From: Anaerolineae bacterium
Lineage (GTDB): Bacteria; Chloroflexota; Anaerolineae; 4572-78; J111
NCBI GenBank assembly: GCA_023382535.1
Contig: JAHDWA010000127.1
Span: forward strand, 1 to 18,259
Length of the DNA stretch: 18,259 nt
Direction of reading: 5' to 3'
This document shows, one piece after another, positions 7,155 to 14,961 of the stretch. Positions within the stretch are counted from its first letter, which is position 1. The number at the start of each line of letters is the position of its first letter. A program made the position numbers and the translations under genes. The notes under the pieces are model-generated. The model was given only the letters and a program-made list of their open reading frames with translations. It made no database searches and was not told where the DNA came from.

Positions 7155-7960
7155 ATGCTACTCTGTAAAATAAATCTTTCAATCGCCCAGGCCGCTCCTT
7201 CTTCGCTCAGGGGAGGGGCAATGACATCAGCCACGGCTTTAGCTCCGGTAGAGGCGTTGCCCATCGCTACCCCCAGACCGGCCCAGGCAATCATTTCAAT
7301 GTCGTTGTCCTGGTCGCCAATCGCCATCACCTCGCTTTGAGGGATGCCGTAGTAGTCGGCTAAAAAAGCCAGGGCATGGCCTTTGGAGACTGTGGGCGAG
7401 GTGACTTCAATCAGCATCGTGTGGGAACGAAACACGCTCAGGCTGCCATTCAGGGTGGCCTGCAGCTCAGTGACCAAGGCTCCCGCTTCATCCGCCGGGT
7501 GAACGATTAATCCTTTGGTGGGTGGAACCGTCACTACCTGCTTGAGATCGCTCACTTCGGCAACCAATCCCCCGACATCCTCCAGAATTTGACGGCTGAA
7601 CGGTGTGGCAAATTCGGTGTAGGTGCCTGAACCGCCGAGACAGAGATGCAGGGCCAGGCGGCGGGCGCGGGCCAGGTCAATCAACTGGTGGGCCAGCGGC
7701 ACAGACAGACCATCATGGTTGATAGTTTCGCCGGTATGGCCGTTGTAAATCAGCCCTCCCTGACAGCAGATAGTGGGAGTGGTCAGGCCCAGCATCTCGA
7801 CGAATTTGTGGGTAATGTCGTATTCACGGCCCGTCGCAATGCTGACATAAACACCCCGCTCTACTGCCGCTTTGATCGCCGCCTGCGTGCGCGGGGGAAT
7901 GGTATGCAAATCGGCTAAAATGGTGCCGTCTAAATCTAAAGCCAGAAGTCGGATAGGCAT
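7151..7960 (-). CDS. HAD-superfamily hydrolase, Cof type (class IIB)
   Basis: A 269-residue magnesium-dependent phosphatase of the Cof/YbiV group, likely acting on a small phosphorylated metabolite such as a sugar phosphate or FMN. Motif I is DLDGT (9-13, nucleophile D9 and acid/base D11), motif II SIATGRE (40-46), the motif III lysine K193 (SKGHAL), and motif IV GDQDNDIEM (215-223). The region between motifs II and III (about 80-185) is the IIB cap that decides substrate choice. The last residues (LQSSM) are encoded by the adjacent octamer repeat. It precedes tsaC by 92 nt on the same strand and probably shares its transcript. The exact substrate cannot be read from sequence. Confidence 0.88.
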   Translation of the reverse strand: MPIRLLALDLDGTILADLHTIPPRTQAAIKAAVERGVYVSIATGREYDITHKFVEMLGLTTPTICCQGGLIYNGHTGETINHDGLSVPLAHQLIDLARARRLALHLCLGGSGTYTEFATPFSRQILEDVGGLVAEVSDLKQVVTVPPTKGLIVHPADEAGALVTELQATLNGSLSVFRSHTMLIEVTSPTVSKGHALAFLADYYGIPQSEVMAIGDQDNDIEMIAWAGLGVAMGNASTGAKAVADVIAPPLSEEGAAWAIERFILQSSM

Positions 7961-8049
7961 AAATGTTTGGTCACCGCCATAAAGTCAGGCTTTGGCAACT
8001 ACCTTCTTGGATTTCGGGTGTGAATGCAAGTTGTATGGTCATAACCTCC

Positions 8050-8077
8050 ATCTTACCAGACGATGCACCTATCTCAA
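8050..8077 (-). promoter_or_regulatory. Possible promoter for the HAD-tsaC-glycosyltransferase series
   Basis: On the minus strand TTGAGA (8077-8072) is followed after 16 nt by TAAGAT (8055-8050). The -35 overlaps the stop region of the upstream MutS-like gene. Both boxes are only partial consensus matches, so this is tentative. Confidence 0.3.
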
Positions 8078-9678
8078 AAAACTCGGTTAGTAACCGCAGC
8101 GGTATGGTTGTCTGTCCCAAATATCCTTTTATACAAATCTTCACCATAGCTGGTTGGCAGGGGTTTGCCTTCGATTACTTTGAAAGTTCGCCCGCCGTCG
8201 GCCTGCCTTTCAGCCCGCAGGAAAATGGCGTTATCCATTTGTTTGTCATAAAAACTATCCGCAAATTCATACAAATGCGTTACGAAGAAAACCTTGATGC
8301 GTTTTTCCAACAGGGCGCAAATTATCTGCCCGGCAATCTCCGAGCCTTCTCTTTCGTTGGTCGCGGCAAATGATTCATTGAACAGCACCATGGAATTTGG
8401 TGTTATACTGTTGACAATATCGCTCATTCGACTGAGTTCCTCATCCAGTTTACCGCTGCTCATGGTCGCGTCTTCTTTCCTTTTGTAGTGGGTAAAAAGA
8501 CCGTCGCAGATATTGGCGCTGAAAGCTTCGGCTGGCACAAATATGCCGGATTGCATCATCAACTGGGCCAGGCCGATGCTGCGCAAAAAAGTTGATTTGC
8601 CGCCCTGGTTAGCGCCGGTAATGATGACCAGGTTTTTATGGTCAGCAGCCACATTGTTACCCACAACTTTTCGTTTCATAGTTAAAGCCAGACAGATATC
8701 GTATAAGCCACTAAAGGAATGCCTGCGTTCGTTGGGAGGCAGCGGCCGGGGAAAGGACATTGGCTCGCCCATTTGGGCAAGCTGTTCGTGTAAATTCAAA
8801 CAACCCACGTAAAAGGCCAATTCGATCCGCAGCATGGTGAAAAAACTGAGAATATGATCGGTGGACTGGGCAAGCGCATTGGCCACCAGGTTGATGCCCC
8901 TATCTTTTAACTCTGACAAGGCCCTGGCCCCGTTTTGATCGCGGTCGGCGATATAAAAAGTGTAAGCGGATGGTTTTTTGGCAAAGATCCCCTCGATCCA
9001 ATTCTTTACCTGTTCTTCTATGACCTGCACTATCTCAAGTTCAAGCGACATTTGGGCCAAGATCCGCTGCAGCCACCCCTGTTTTTTGTCTTGTTGACGC
9101 AGGACGTAATTGGTCCCTTTGTTGCCTTGGCCCAATTCGGCGCTGATCAAAACACCCCGGCGGAATTTTAGTTCTCGGAGATGATTTTGGACGCTGGCGA
9201 AATATTCATCGCTCAGTTCTTGGTTGAGCATGGCGAAAAACGCCGTAAAACCCTCTGACTCAAACTTATCGGCATGGTCAGCGGCGATCTGCCTGAGTTT
9301 TTTAAGCATGCCGACCAGCATCTGCAACACTTGGATCGCTCGATGCAGGATCGTGTCGGGCGATTTGCTGAACAAGCCAAAATAAATCTTTTTCTCGCGT
9401 TCAATGGCTTCGACCGCGAGGTCGTAGATCTCCCTGACAAGGGCCGCGTTTTTCAGGCAATCCCTCAGAATATTTTGGCGATAGAGGATGGTCTCTAGAT
9501 CATTCTCCAAACCGGATAAAACCACCTTCTGGGCCACTTCAAATAAGAATTTGTCGTCGCGGGCCATGGCGTTGAACAGCGTGTTTAATTCCAGGTCCTG
9601 GGTCAGGGCTGGTTCACTTGGCTGTAATTTCCGCTTTAGGTCAAAATCCTGAGCTTGATACAGCAGAAAAGCCTTCAT
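8074..9678 (-). CDS. MutS-like ATPase, second gene of the fluoride-switch pair
   Basis: A 534-residue protein with a C-terminal MutS domain V ATPase. Walker A is GANQGGKST (355-363), the signature region is SSGKLDEELSRMSD (407-420), the Walker B equivalent MVLFNES (430-436) has Asn where Asp is usual, and the H-loop histidine is kept as H468 (FFVTHLYEF). The N-terminal 300 or so residues are helical, like a MutS core/lever. Domain I with its mismatch-reading Phe-x-Glu is absent, so classical mismatch recognition is unlikely. The frame extends to TTG 9702, but ATG 9678 has AAAGGAG upstream and overlaps the previous stop as ATGA, giving translational coupling. It ends in a hairpin plus T-run. 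Its partner is at 9675-11210. It should be under riboswitch B. Confidence 0.85.
   Translation of the reverse strand: MKAFLLYQAQDFDLKRKLQPSEPALTQDLELNTLFNAMARDDKFLFEVAQKVVLSGLENDLETILYRQNILRDCLKNAALVREIYDLAVEAIEREKKIYFGLFSKSPDTILHRAIQVLQMLVGMLKKLRQIAADHADKFESEGFTAFFAMLNQELSDEYFASVQNHLRELKFRRGVLISAELGQGNKGTNYVLRQQDKKQGWLQRILAQMSLELEIVQVIEEQVKNWIEGIFAKKPSAYTFYIADRDQNGARALSELKDRGINLVANALAQSTDHILSFFTMLRIELAFYVGCLNLHEQLAQMGEPMSFPRPLPPNERRHSFSGLYDICLALTMKRKVVGNNVAADHKNLVIITGANQGGKSTFLRSIGLAQLMMQSGIFVPAEAFSANICDGLFTHYKRKEDATMSSGKLDEELSRMSDIVNSITPNSMVLFNESFAATNEREGSEIAGQIICALLEKRIKVFFVTHLYEFADSFYDKQMDNAIFLRAERQADGGRTFKVIEGKPLPTSYGEDLYKRIFGTDNHTAAVTNRVF
8076..8096 (-). terminator. Short intrinsic terminator overlapping a MutS-like stop codon
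   Basis: On the minus strand CGGTT-ACT-AACCG (8096-8084) is followed by AG and six T (8081-8076). The stem is only 5 bp, so efficiency is doubtful, but the position at the end of the MutS-like pair fits. Confidence 0.4.
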
Positions 9679-11210
9679 GAGTTGAGCCGCTCCTTTAGAC
9701 AATCGTAGGTCAGGCGGTACTTTTCGGCAATGGCGATGGCGTAGGCCAGTCCGTCAGCCGGCCGCCTTAAAATTTTATAGGTTCGCAAGGCCGGATTTTC
9801 AGGAACTATCGTACTGACCATGCTGACGGTTTTCTCGCTGAACGAGGTCAGTTCATCAATGAATGTGACGTAGACGCACAGCGCGTCCAGTTGGTTGATT
9901 TTTCCCATGATCTCTTTGCTCAAAAATAAGGCGTCGTTTAAGGTAGTGGAGGTTAAGATTTCATTCATGATGATGATACTGTTTGAGGTGGCCTGGTCGA
10001 GAATGCGGTGAATTCTGACCAGGTCGTCCTCCAGTTTGCTCCGCAGATCCTGGATATTTTCTTCCTTTTCAAAATGGGTAAAGAGCCGGTCGCACAGAAA
10101 GAGCTGCGCTTCCCGGCCCGGGACAGGACAGCCGAGGCTGGCCAGATAGTGCAACTGGCCGAAGGTGCGGGCGAAGGTGGTTTTACCGCCCTGGTTCGGG
10201 CCGGTGACGACAAAGATGCGCTCCTTACCTTTTAGGTAAAAATCATTGTAGACAACGGACGACTTTTCGATAATGAGTTTATAGGCCAGGGCTAAATCAT
10301 AGACTTCACTGCCATAAACTTCCTTGCACGGGTTAGAGATTTGGGGATAACAGAATTTCAATCCGGCCCGTTTGAAGATGGCGACATACTCCAGATAGGC
10401 GACGTAAAATTGTATTTCCCGGTCAAAAATGGCCAGTGTTTCATCCAGATAAGGGGCGTTTTTTGCGCAAAAATTGTCAAGCTCTAGGAATATTTCAGAA
10501 TACAACTGGGCGACCAGGTCCAGTACTCTCGCTTCCACATGGTTCATATCTCGCCCCGTGGAAAACTTAACCCGGTAATCTTCCACTGCTCCCTGTTTGA
10601 ATTTCTGGAAGGTTCCCTCAACCTCGGCGCTGTAATCAATTTCAGCTTCATATTGATGGACCTTGATACTGTTACCCCTGATGAGCAGGCAGTACCTTAC
10701 GCTGGACAGATCGGCTTTAAGCTTTTTTGTCTCTGCCAGCAGCGCCATAAAAAGGCCGGAATTGGCATAATTCGCCAGATATTCACGGAAGGCCAAAAAG
10801 CCGCGCGATTTTAATTCTAGCAGGGATAAATCCTGGACCAGGCCATTAACAGCGTCACAGTAAATTTCCACCGCGTCCAAAAACCAGCTTTCCTGCTGGT
10901 ACTTGTAGTAAAGCTTGTCTACCTGGGCCAGATGTTCGCGCATGGTGCGCATTTTTTGGGCAAATGATTTAATCGGCTCAAACAGCGTTTCATTTTCAAG
11001 GTCCTGCATGATTTCGTGGCGATACTGGATCGAGTCACCATCGTTCAAGGCAGTGTAGAAGAACGGTTTTAAATTATATTCCTGCTTGCCGGCCGTGATG
11101 GCGTCTATAGCCTGATCCAGATTTAAATCGGCAAAAAAGTCGGGCGCTGCAAGCGTTTCTTTTTTTAGCCCGTCTTCAGTTTTTTCAAGGAGTATACTCT
11201 GGAAATCCAT
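9675..11210 (-). CDS. MutS-like ATPase, first gene behind fluoride riboswitch B
   Basis: A 511-residue MutS-related protein. Walker A is GPNQGGKTT (337-345), the signature-like stretch is LRSKLEDDLVRIHRIL (389-404), and the Walker B equivalent is SIIIMNEI (411-418), with Asn replacing the usual Asp but the Glu kept. The H-loop, normally TH before a hydrophobic run, reads YVTFIDELTSF (447-457), so the histidine is replaced by Phe. The N-terminal 320 residues are helix-rich and lack mismatch-binding domain I and the connector. Start ATG 11210 is preceded by AGGAGGT at good spacing. Upstream are a terminator, riboswitch B and a strong promoter, so expression should require fluoride. The stop overlaps the next gene's start (ATGA). 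By eye the pair looks less GC-rich than its neighbours. Family is sure; biological role unknown. Confidence 0.87.
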   Translation of the reverse strand: MDFQSILLEKTEDGLKKETLAAPDFFADLNLDQAIDAITAGKQEYNLKPFFYTALNDGDSIQYRHEIMQDLENETLFEPIKSFAQKMRTMREHLAQVDKLYYKYQQESWFLDAVEIYCDAVNGLVQDLSLLELKSRGFLAFREYLANYANSGLFMALLAETKKLKADLSSVRYCLLIRGNSIKVHQYEAEIDYSAEVEGTFQKFKQGAVEDYRVKFSTGRDMNHVEARVLDLVAQLYSEIFLELDNFCAKNAPYLDETLAIFDREIQFYVAYLEYVAIFKRAGLKFCYPQISNPCKEVYGSEVYDLALAYKLIIEKSSVVYNDFYLKGKERIFVVTGPNQGGKTTFARTFGQLHYLASLGCPVPGREAQLFLCDRLFTHFEKEENIQDLRSKLEDDLVRIHRILDQATSNSIIIMNEILTSTTLNDALFLSKEIMGKINQLDALCVYVTFIDELTSFSEKTVSMVSTIVPENPALRTYKILRRPADGLAYAIAIAEKYRLTYDCLKERLNS

Positions 11211-11273
11211 ACAATAAACACCTCCTGACCTATGCCAAACTTAGCTGTGCTTCTTCGTCTTTATAAAACCAAC

Positions 11274-11317
11274 AAAAAAGCCTCTACCTCAGCAACTTCG
11301 CTGCTCGAGGTAGAGGC
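11274..11317 (-). terminator. Intrinsic terminator of fluoride riboswitch B
   Basis: On the minus strand arms GAGGTAGAGGC and its complement (11317-11307 with 11290-11280), extended by TGCT/AGCA, form a stem of up to 15 bp with one bulge, followed by six T (11279-11274). The promoter-proximal arm is the same sequence that supplies the 3' pseudoknot strand of the aptamer. Ligand-bound aptamer and terminator are therefore mutually exclusive, giving fluoride-ON control. Confidence 0.9.
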
Positions 11318-11390
11318 TATTAGTCAACGGGTTCGATCAAACCCCAGCTTGACGAGGCGGGAAAAATTTCCCCGGCGAGCCTCATCGCCT
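11307..11390 (-). promoter_or_regulatory. Fluoride riboswitch B (crcB-motif variant) ahead of the MutS pair
   Basis: On the minus strand GGCGATGAGGCTCGCC (11389-11374) forms the 5' stem-loop of the crcB motif and CTAATAGCCTCTACC (11323-11309) its 3' conserved segment. GAGGC in the loop can pair with GCCTC, the defining pseudoknot. This pairing covaries with riboswitch A, which uses GGAGTC/GACTCC in the same places. Between them is a longer-than-usual insert: a GGGAAA/TTTCCC hairpin, then a stem closed by GTCAA/TTGAC (11353-11349 with 11328-11324). The AAACCGCC linker of typical members is not obvious. The match to the Thermotoga petrophila aptamer, recalled from memory, is close in the two conserved blocks. 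Confidence 0.78.
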
Positions 11391-11406
11391 ATTCATTATC
11401 ACTAGA

Positions 11407-11435
11407 ATTATATCAATTCCTCAAGGACCTGTAAA
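11407..11435 (-). promoter_or_regulatory. Sigma70-type promoter of the MutS-like pair
   Basis: On the minus strand TTTACA (11435-11430) and a perfect TATAAT (11412-11407) are separated by exactly 17 nt. The predicted start near 11400 lies about 10 nt before riboswitch B, so the switch is transcribed first. The MutS-like pair is thus an independent unit from ilvD. Confidence 0.8.
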
Positions 11436-11474
11436 AAAGTGGTATCAGCATTGAGGGAGCCCCAGCCCAAGGAG

Positions 11475-13148
11475 TTATCCTTCTAACACGGCGCCTTTGC
11501 TGGCGCTGGTCGCCATTTTAGCGTAGCGGCGCAGCCAGCCGGTCAGCCGCCTTTCAGGGGGACCGGCCCAGGCTTCCCGGCGGCGGGCCAGCTCATCTTC
11601 CTTAACCTGTAATTCCAGGGTCCCGTCAGGAATATCAATCTCGATTATATCTCCATCCTGCACCAACGCGATGGGGCCGCCTTCTGCCGCCTCCGGGCTG
11701 ACATGGCCGATACAAGCGCCCCGGGTGCCGCCGCTAAAACGGCCATCGGTAATCAAGGCCACGCTCTGGCCCAGTCCCAGCCCCATAATATTACTGGTGG
11801 GGGCCAGCATCTCCTGCATACCGGGGCCGCCTTTGGCTCCTTCATAGCGGATCACCACAACCTCGCCCGCCTTGACCTGGCCGTTCAGAATACCGAAATT
11901 GGCTTCGTCGTGGCTGTTATAGACCCTGGCCGGGCCGCGATGGCGCAGCATCTCCGGCAAGACGCCGGCCGCTTTGACCACGGCCCCTTCGGGCGCCAGG
12001 TTGCCCATCACGATGCGCAGCCCGCCGGTTTGGCTGTAGGCGTTATCCAGCCGGCGGATACACTGCTCGTCGCGGGTTTCCTGCCCCTGGATGACTTCGC
12101 CCAAAGTCTTGCCGCTAACGGTCATTTGATCGAGGTGGAGCGCCCCCGGTTTTTTGCTTAACTCCCACAAAATGGCGCTGACCCCGCCGGCCTTATCCAC
12201 ATCCTCCACGTGATAGTGAGAGGAGGGGCTAACCTTGCACAGGTTGGGCACTCGCTGAGACACTTCGTTCAAACGCTGGAGGGGATACTCTACGCCGGCC
12301 TCCTTGGCAATGGCAATCGTATGCAGCACCGTGTTGGTGCTGCCGCCCATGGCCATGTCCAAGGCAAAGGCATTGTCAATAGCCTCAGCCGTGACGATAT
12401 CGAGCGGTTTGAGGTCCTGCTCAACCAGCCGGATCAACTGCCGGGCGGCCGCTTGGGCCAGTTGCTGGCGGCGCGGGTCGGTCGCCAGGATGGTGCCGTT
12501 GCCGGGCAGGGCCAGCCCAAGCGCCTCACACAGACAATTCATACTATTGGCCGTGAACATACCGGAGCAGGAACCACAGGTAGGGCAGCTCACTTTTTCC
12601 AGGTGCGCCAATCTGGCCCCATCTATTTTACCACTTTGGTAAGCCCCCACACCCTCGAAGACGCTGATTAAATCCACCACCTGCCCCTCCTCCGTCACCC
12701 CGGCTTTCATCGGCCCGCCGGAGACAAAAATAGTGGGGATATTGAGACGCATCGTGGCCATGAGCATGCCCGGCACAATTTTATCGCAGTTCGGAATGCA
12801 GATCATGCCGTCAAAATGGTGAGCGGAGACAACGGTTTCCACACAGTCGGCAATCAGCTCCCGGCTCGGCAACGAATAGTTCATGCCGACGTGTCCCATG
12901 GCGATGCCATCGTCCACGCCAATGGTGTTAAACATGAACGGAACCCCCCCGGCCGCCCGCACTGCCTGCCGCACCACCTCTCCGAAAGCTTGCAGGTGCA
13001 CGTGGCCCGGAATAATATCGGTGTAACTGTTGGCGATAGCGATAAAGGGTTTGTCCCAATCCTCCTCGCTCTGGATGACGCCGGTAGCTCTGAGCAGGCT
13101 GCGGTGGGGCGCTCGCTCAAACCCTTTTTTAATGATGTCGCTGCGCAT
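11475..13148 (-). CDS. ilvD: Dihydroxy-acid dehydratase
   Basis: Catalyses dehydration of 2,3-dihydroxyisovalerate and its homologue, the third common step of valine, isoleucine and (indirectly) leucine synthesis, using an Fe-S cluster and Mg2+. The 557-residue length is typical. Motifs are [12 protein letters not shown] (117-128), [20 protein letters not shown] (187-206) and, near the C-terminus, [20 protein letters not shown]. Cluster cysteines C121 and C194 are visible. The site where plant and mycobacterial [2Fe-2S] enzymes carry a third cysteine reads IPGHVHL, as in the oxygen-sensitive E. coli [4Fe-4S] type; cluster type is inferred. ATG 13148 is preferred to ATG 13154 because AAGGAG is 7 nt upstream of it but only 1 nt from the other. 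It follows the DUF190-CBS gene by 100 nt, so it may be the last gene of the fluoride operon or have its own promoter. Confidence 0.95.
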   Translation of the reverse strand: MRSDIIKKGFERAPHRSLLRATGVIQSEEDWDKPFIAIANSYTDIIPGHVHLQAFGEVVRQAVRAAGGVPFMFNTIGVDDGIAMGHVGMNYSLPSRELIADCVETVVSAHHFDGMICIPNCDKIVPGMLMATMRLNIPTIFVSGGPMKAGVTEEGQVVDLISVFEGVGAYQSGKIDGARLAHLEKVSCPTCGSCSGMFTANSMNCLCEALGLALPGNGTILATDPRRQQLAQAAARQLIRLVEQDLKPLDIVTAEAIDNAFALDMAMGGSTNTVLHTIAIAKEAGVEYPLQRLNEVSQRVPNLCKVSPSSHYHVEDVDKAGGVSAILWELSKKPGALHLDQMTVSGKTLGEVIQGQETRDEQCIRRLDNAYSQTGGLRIVMGNLAPEGAVVKAAGVLPEMLRHRGPARVYNSHDEANFGILNGQVKAGEVVVIRYEGAKGGPGMQEMLAPTSNIMGLGLGQSVALITDGRFSGGTRGACIGHVSPEAAEGGPIALVQDGDIIEIDIPDGTLELQVKEDELARRREAWAGPPERRLTGWLRRYAKMATSASKGAVLEG

Positions 13149-13174
13149 GATCATTCTCCTTCATGGGATATAAA

Positions 13175-13197
13175 AAGTGGACCTTATTTTACCACTT
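13175..13197 (-). promoter_or_regulatory. Inverted repeat upstream of ilvD, possible operator
   Basis: AAGTGG (13175-13180) and CCACTT (13192-13197) form a 6-bp inverted repeat around an AT-rich centre that includes TAAAAT on the minus strand, a possible -10 box. No good -35 is present. It lies 27 nt upstream of the ilvD start. It hints that ilvD may have its own control point. Confidence 0.3.
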
Positions 13198-13248
13198 ATC
13201 TAAAATTTTGGACATCATTCAGCACGCTCTCTTGCCTCTTGGCTCAAT

Positions 13249-14535
13249 TTACAGATTTTCCTGCCCTGGAGCTTGCCCCAACGCCTGCAAAATTCCCCCT
13301 CGCCCGACCAGCCCCACCAGCCGGCCTTCACCATCCACCACCGGCAGCCGTTTAATTTTGTACTCCAGCAGCAGGCGCAGCGCTTCCAGCAGCGACGTTT
13401 CGGGCCTCACTGTGACCACCTGGCCGGTCATAACCTCGGCGGCGGTGCGCTGGCTCAACTGGAAGGACTCGGCCTGGCCCAGCGGCAGCCGGCGCGTGAG
13501 CGATCGGATAATGCCGCTACGTTCGTCAGCCGTGGCCCGCTTGATGAGGTCGCCATCGGTGATAATCCCCACGACCCGCCGCTGCTCGTCAATCACGACG
13601 ACTCGCCGCTGAGTATGGCTGACCACCAAATCTACAATTTTGGTCAGCGCGGCATCCACATGAACGGTGGGGACAGTTGTCATCATGATCTCGCCGACCC
13701 GGACATGCTGGCCAGGCGGCAGGCTTTTACGCGGCGACTCGGCTACCGGCGGCTGCGCCAGCGCCCGCAGCATGTCTACCCGGCTAACCATACCCACCAA
13801 TTTATTATCGGAGTCAACCACCGGCAGACGTTTGATATCGTTTTCGACCATCACATTCACGGCCTGAGAAATGGTCGTGTTGTTGGTCACGGTGATGGGG
13901 TTGGGCGTCATAAACTCCTGCACCGTTTGGCCGCTCTGACGTAGCCACTGCAGCTCCCTGGTCAATTCGGCTTCGGTCAATTCCTGCTGGGTGCTGATAG
14001 TCAGTAAGCCGACCTTGTCTAGCAGATCCCCATCGGTTAAGATGCCTACCACCCGCCCCGCATTATCCACCACCGGCAAGGCCCGGTAGACTTTGTCCAG
14101 CAAAAGTACCACTGCTTCTACCAGGGGAGTACTTGCCTGCACCTTATGGACTTCACGACTCATTACATCATGGACCGGTGCTTCTGCGGGCAGTTCCCGC
14201 AAACGACGGTGACTGTAAGTGATCACTTCTACATCGTGGACGGTGATCAGACCCTCGATGACCATCTCCCGCAGCCGGGGCATGACCCGCTCGACCCGGG
14301 CCGGATTATCCACCCACTCGATGATGAGCGGCAGGTCCGCCGACAGATCCACCAGGCTGGCCGTGTGGATGCGGCTGTGCGCGCCAAAACCGGATAGAGC
14401 GCGGGTCACGGTTGCTCCGGCGCAGTCCTCTTTTTTTAGCATCTCCAAAATGGCCGCATACAAGGGTTTGCGCTGCCACTTGTCGCTTTCGCCGATATAA
14501 ATCGTTACTTTTTTAGCCAGACCGACAATCTCCAT
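13249..14535 (-). CDS. DUF190 domain fused to four CBS domains
   Basis: A 428-residue cytosolic protein. Residues 1-108 match the DUF190 family (KKVTIYIGESDKWQRKPLY, ALSGFGAHSRIHTASLVDLS, LPLIIEWVD), a PII-like fold often encoded beside CrcB. Four CBS repeats follow at about 120-175, 204-260, 278-333 and 365-420, each with a KRLPVVD- or GILTDGDL-type signature. CBS pairs usually bind adenine nucleotides, so a nucleotide-sensing regulatory role is likely, perhaps tuning the fluoride channel or reporting energy state. Its ATG overlaps the crcB stop by one base (TAATG) with GAAGGAGG just upstream, so the two are translationally coupled. No transmembrane segment or enzyme domain is seen. Confidence 0.88.
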   Translation of the reverse strand: MEIVGLAKKVTIYIGESDKWQRKPLYAAILEMLKKEDCAGATVTRALSGFGAHSRIHTASLVDLSADLPLIIEWVDNPARVERVMPRLREMVIEGLITVHDVEVITYSHRRLRELPAEAPVHDVMSREVHKVQASTPLVEAVVLLLDKVYRALPVVDNAGRVVGILTDGDLLDKVGLLTISTQQELTEAELTRELQWLRQSGQTVQEFMTPNPITVTNNTTISQAVNVMVENDIKRLPVVDSDNKLVGMVSRVDMLRALAQPPVAESPRKSLPPGQHVRVGEIMMTTVPTVHVDAALTKIVDLVVSHTQRRVVVIDEQRRVVGIITDGDLIKRATADERSGIIRSLTRRLPLGQAESFQLSQRTAAEVMTGQVVTVRPETSLLEALRLLLEYKIKRLPVVDGEGRLVGLVGRGGILQALGQAPGQENL

Positions 14536-14921
14536 TATGGTCCTCCTTCAATCAGCCGGGCCAGCACCACGCCGAGAAAGACGCCGAGCATGCCCAGCCC
14601 GGTGTTGCCTAAAAAATAGAGCGCGGCCGGCCACCACTGCCCCTGCTCCATCAGCCCCAGGGTCTCGTAGCTGAACGACGAAAAGGTGGTATAACCGCCC
14701 AAAAAGCCAACCGCCACGAACAGCCGCGTTTCCGACGGTAGAGCCAGCCGCCCGGTGGCCAGGGTCAGAAACAAGCCGATAATGAAACTGCCGCTGACGT
14801 TGATCAGCAGCGTGCCATAAGGAAAGTCGGCCCCCCAGCGATTGGCCGCCCATTGTTGCAGCAAGTAACGGGTATTGGCCCCAATGAAACCACCCAGGCC
14901 AATCCAGAGATATTGTAGCAT
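14535..14921 (-). CDS. crcB: Fluoride channel CrcB/Fluc
   Basis: Exports fluoride from the cytoplasm as an antiparallel dimeric channel. The 128-residue protein has four hydrophobic segments (about 4-22, 35-55, 67-90, 98-122). Hallmarks are GLGGFIGANTRYLL (8-21, with R18), the pore asparagine N41 in LINVSGSFIIG, and GFLGGYTTFSSFSYE (72-86), which carries the central Na+ site and the two Phe-box residues F80 and F83. One copy suffices for a homodimer; no second crcB lies nearby. Start ATG 14921 has GAGGA upstream. It is the third gene behind riboswitch A, and its end is coupled to the DUF190-CBS gene. This is the gene that gives the operon its functional meaning. Confidence 0.96.
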   Translation of the reverse strand: MLQYLWIGLGGFIGANTRYLLQQWAANRWGADFPYGTLLINVSGSFIIGLFLTLATGRLALPSETRLFVAVGFLGGYTTFSSFSYETLGLMEQGQWWPAALYFLGNTGLGMLGVFLGVVLARLIEGGP

Positions 14922-14961
14922 CCATTATCCTCAAATTGAATAATAGTTTACTTAGATGTGT

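Noticed and set aside
9675..11210. Calling this true MutS or MutS2
   Set aside because: The length is about 510-535 residues, mismatch domain I and the Smr domain are absent, and Walker B and H-loop residues differ.
14548..14934. A second 128-codon minus-strand frame overlapping crcB
   Set aside because: It is the shifted frame of crcB. Its translation is rich in Arg, Gly and His with no membrane pattern, while the crcB frame has every Fluc motif.
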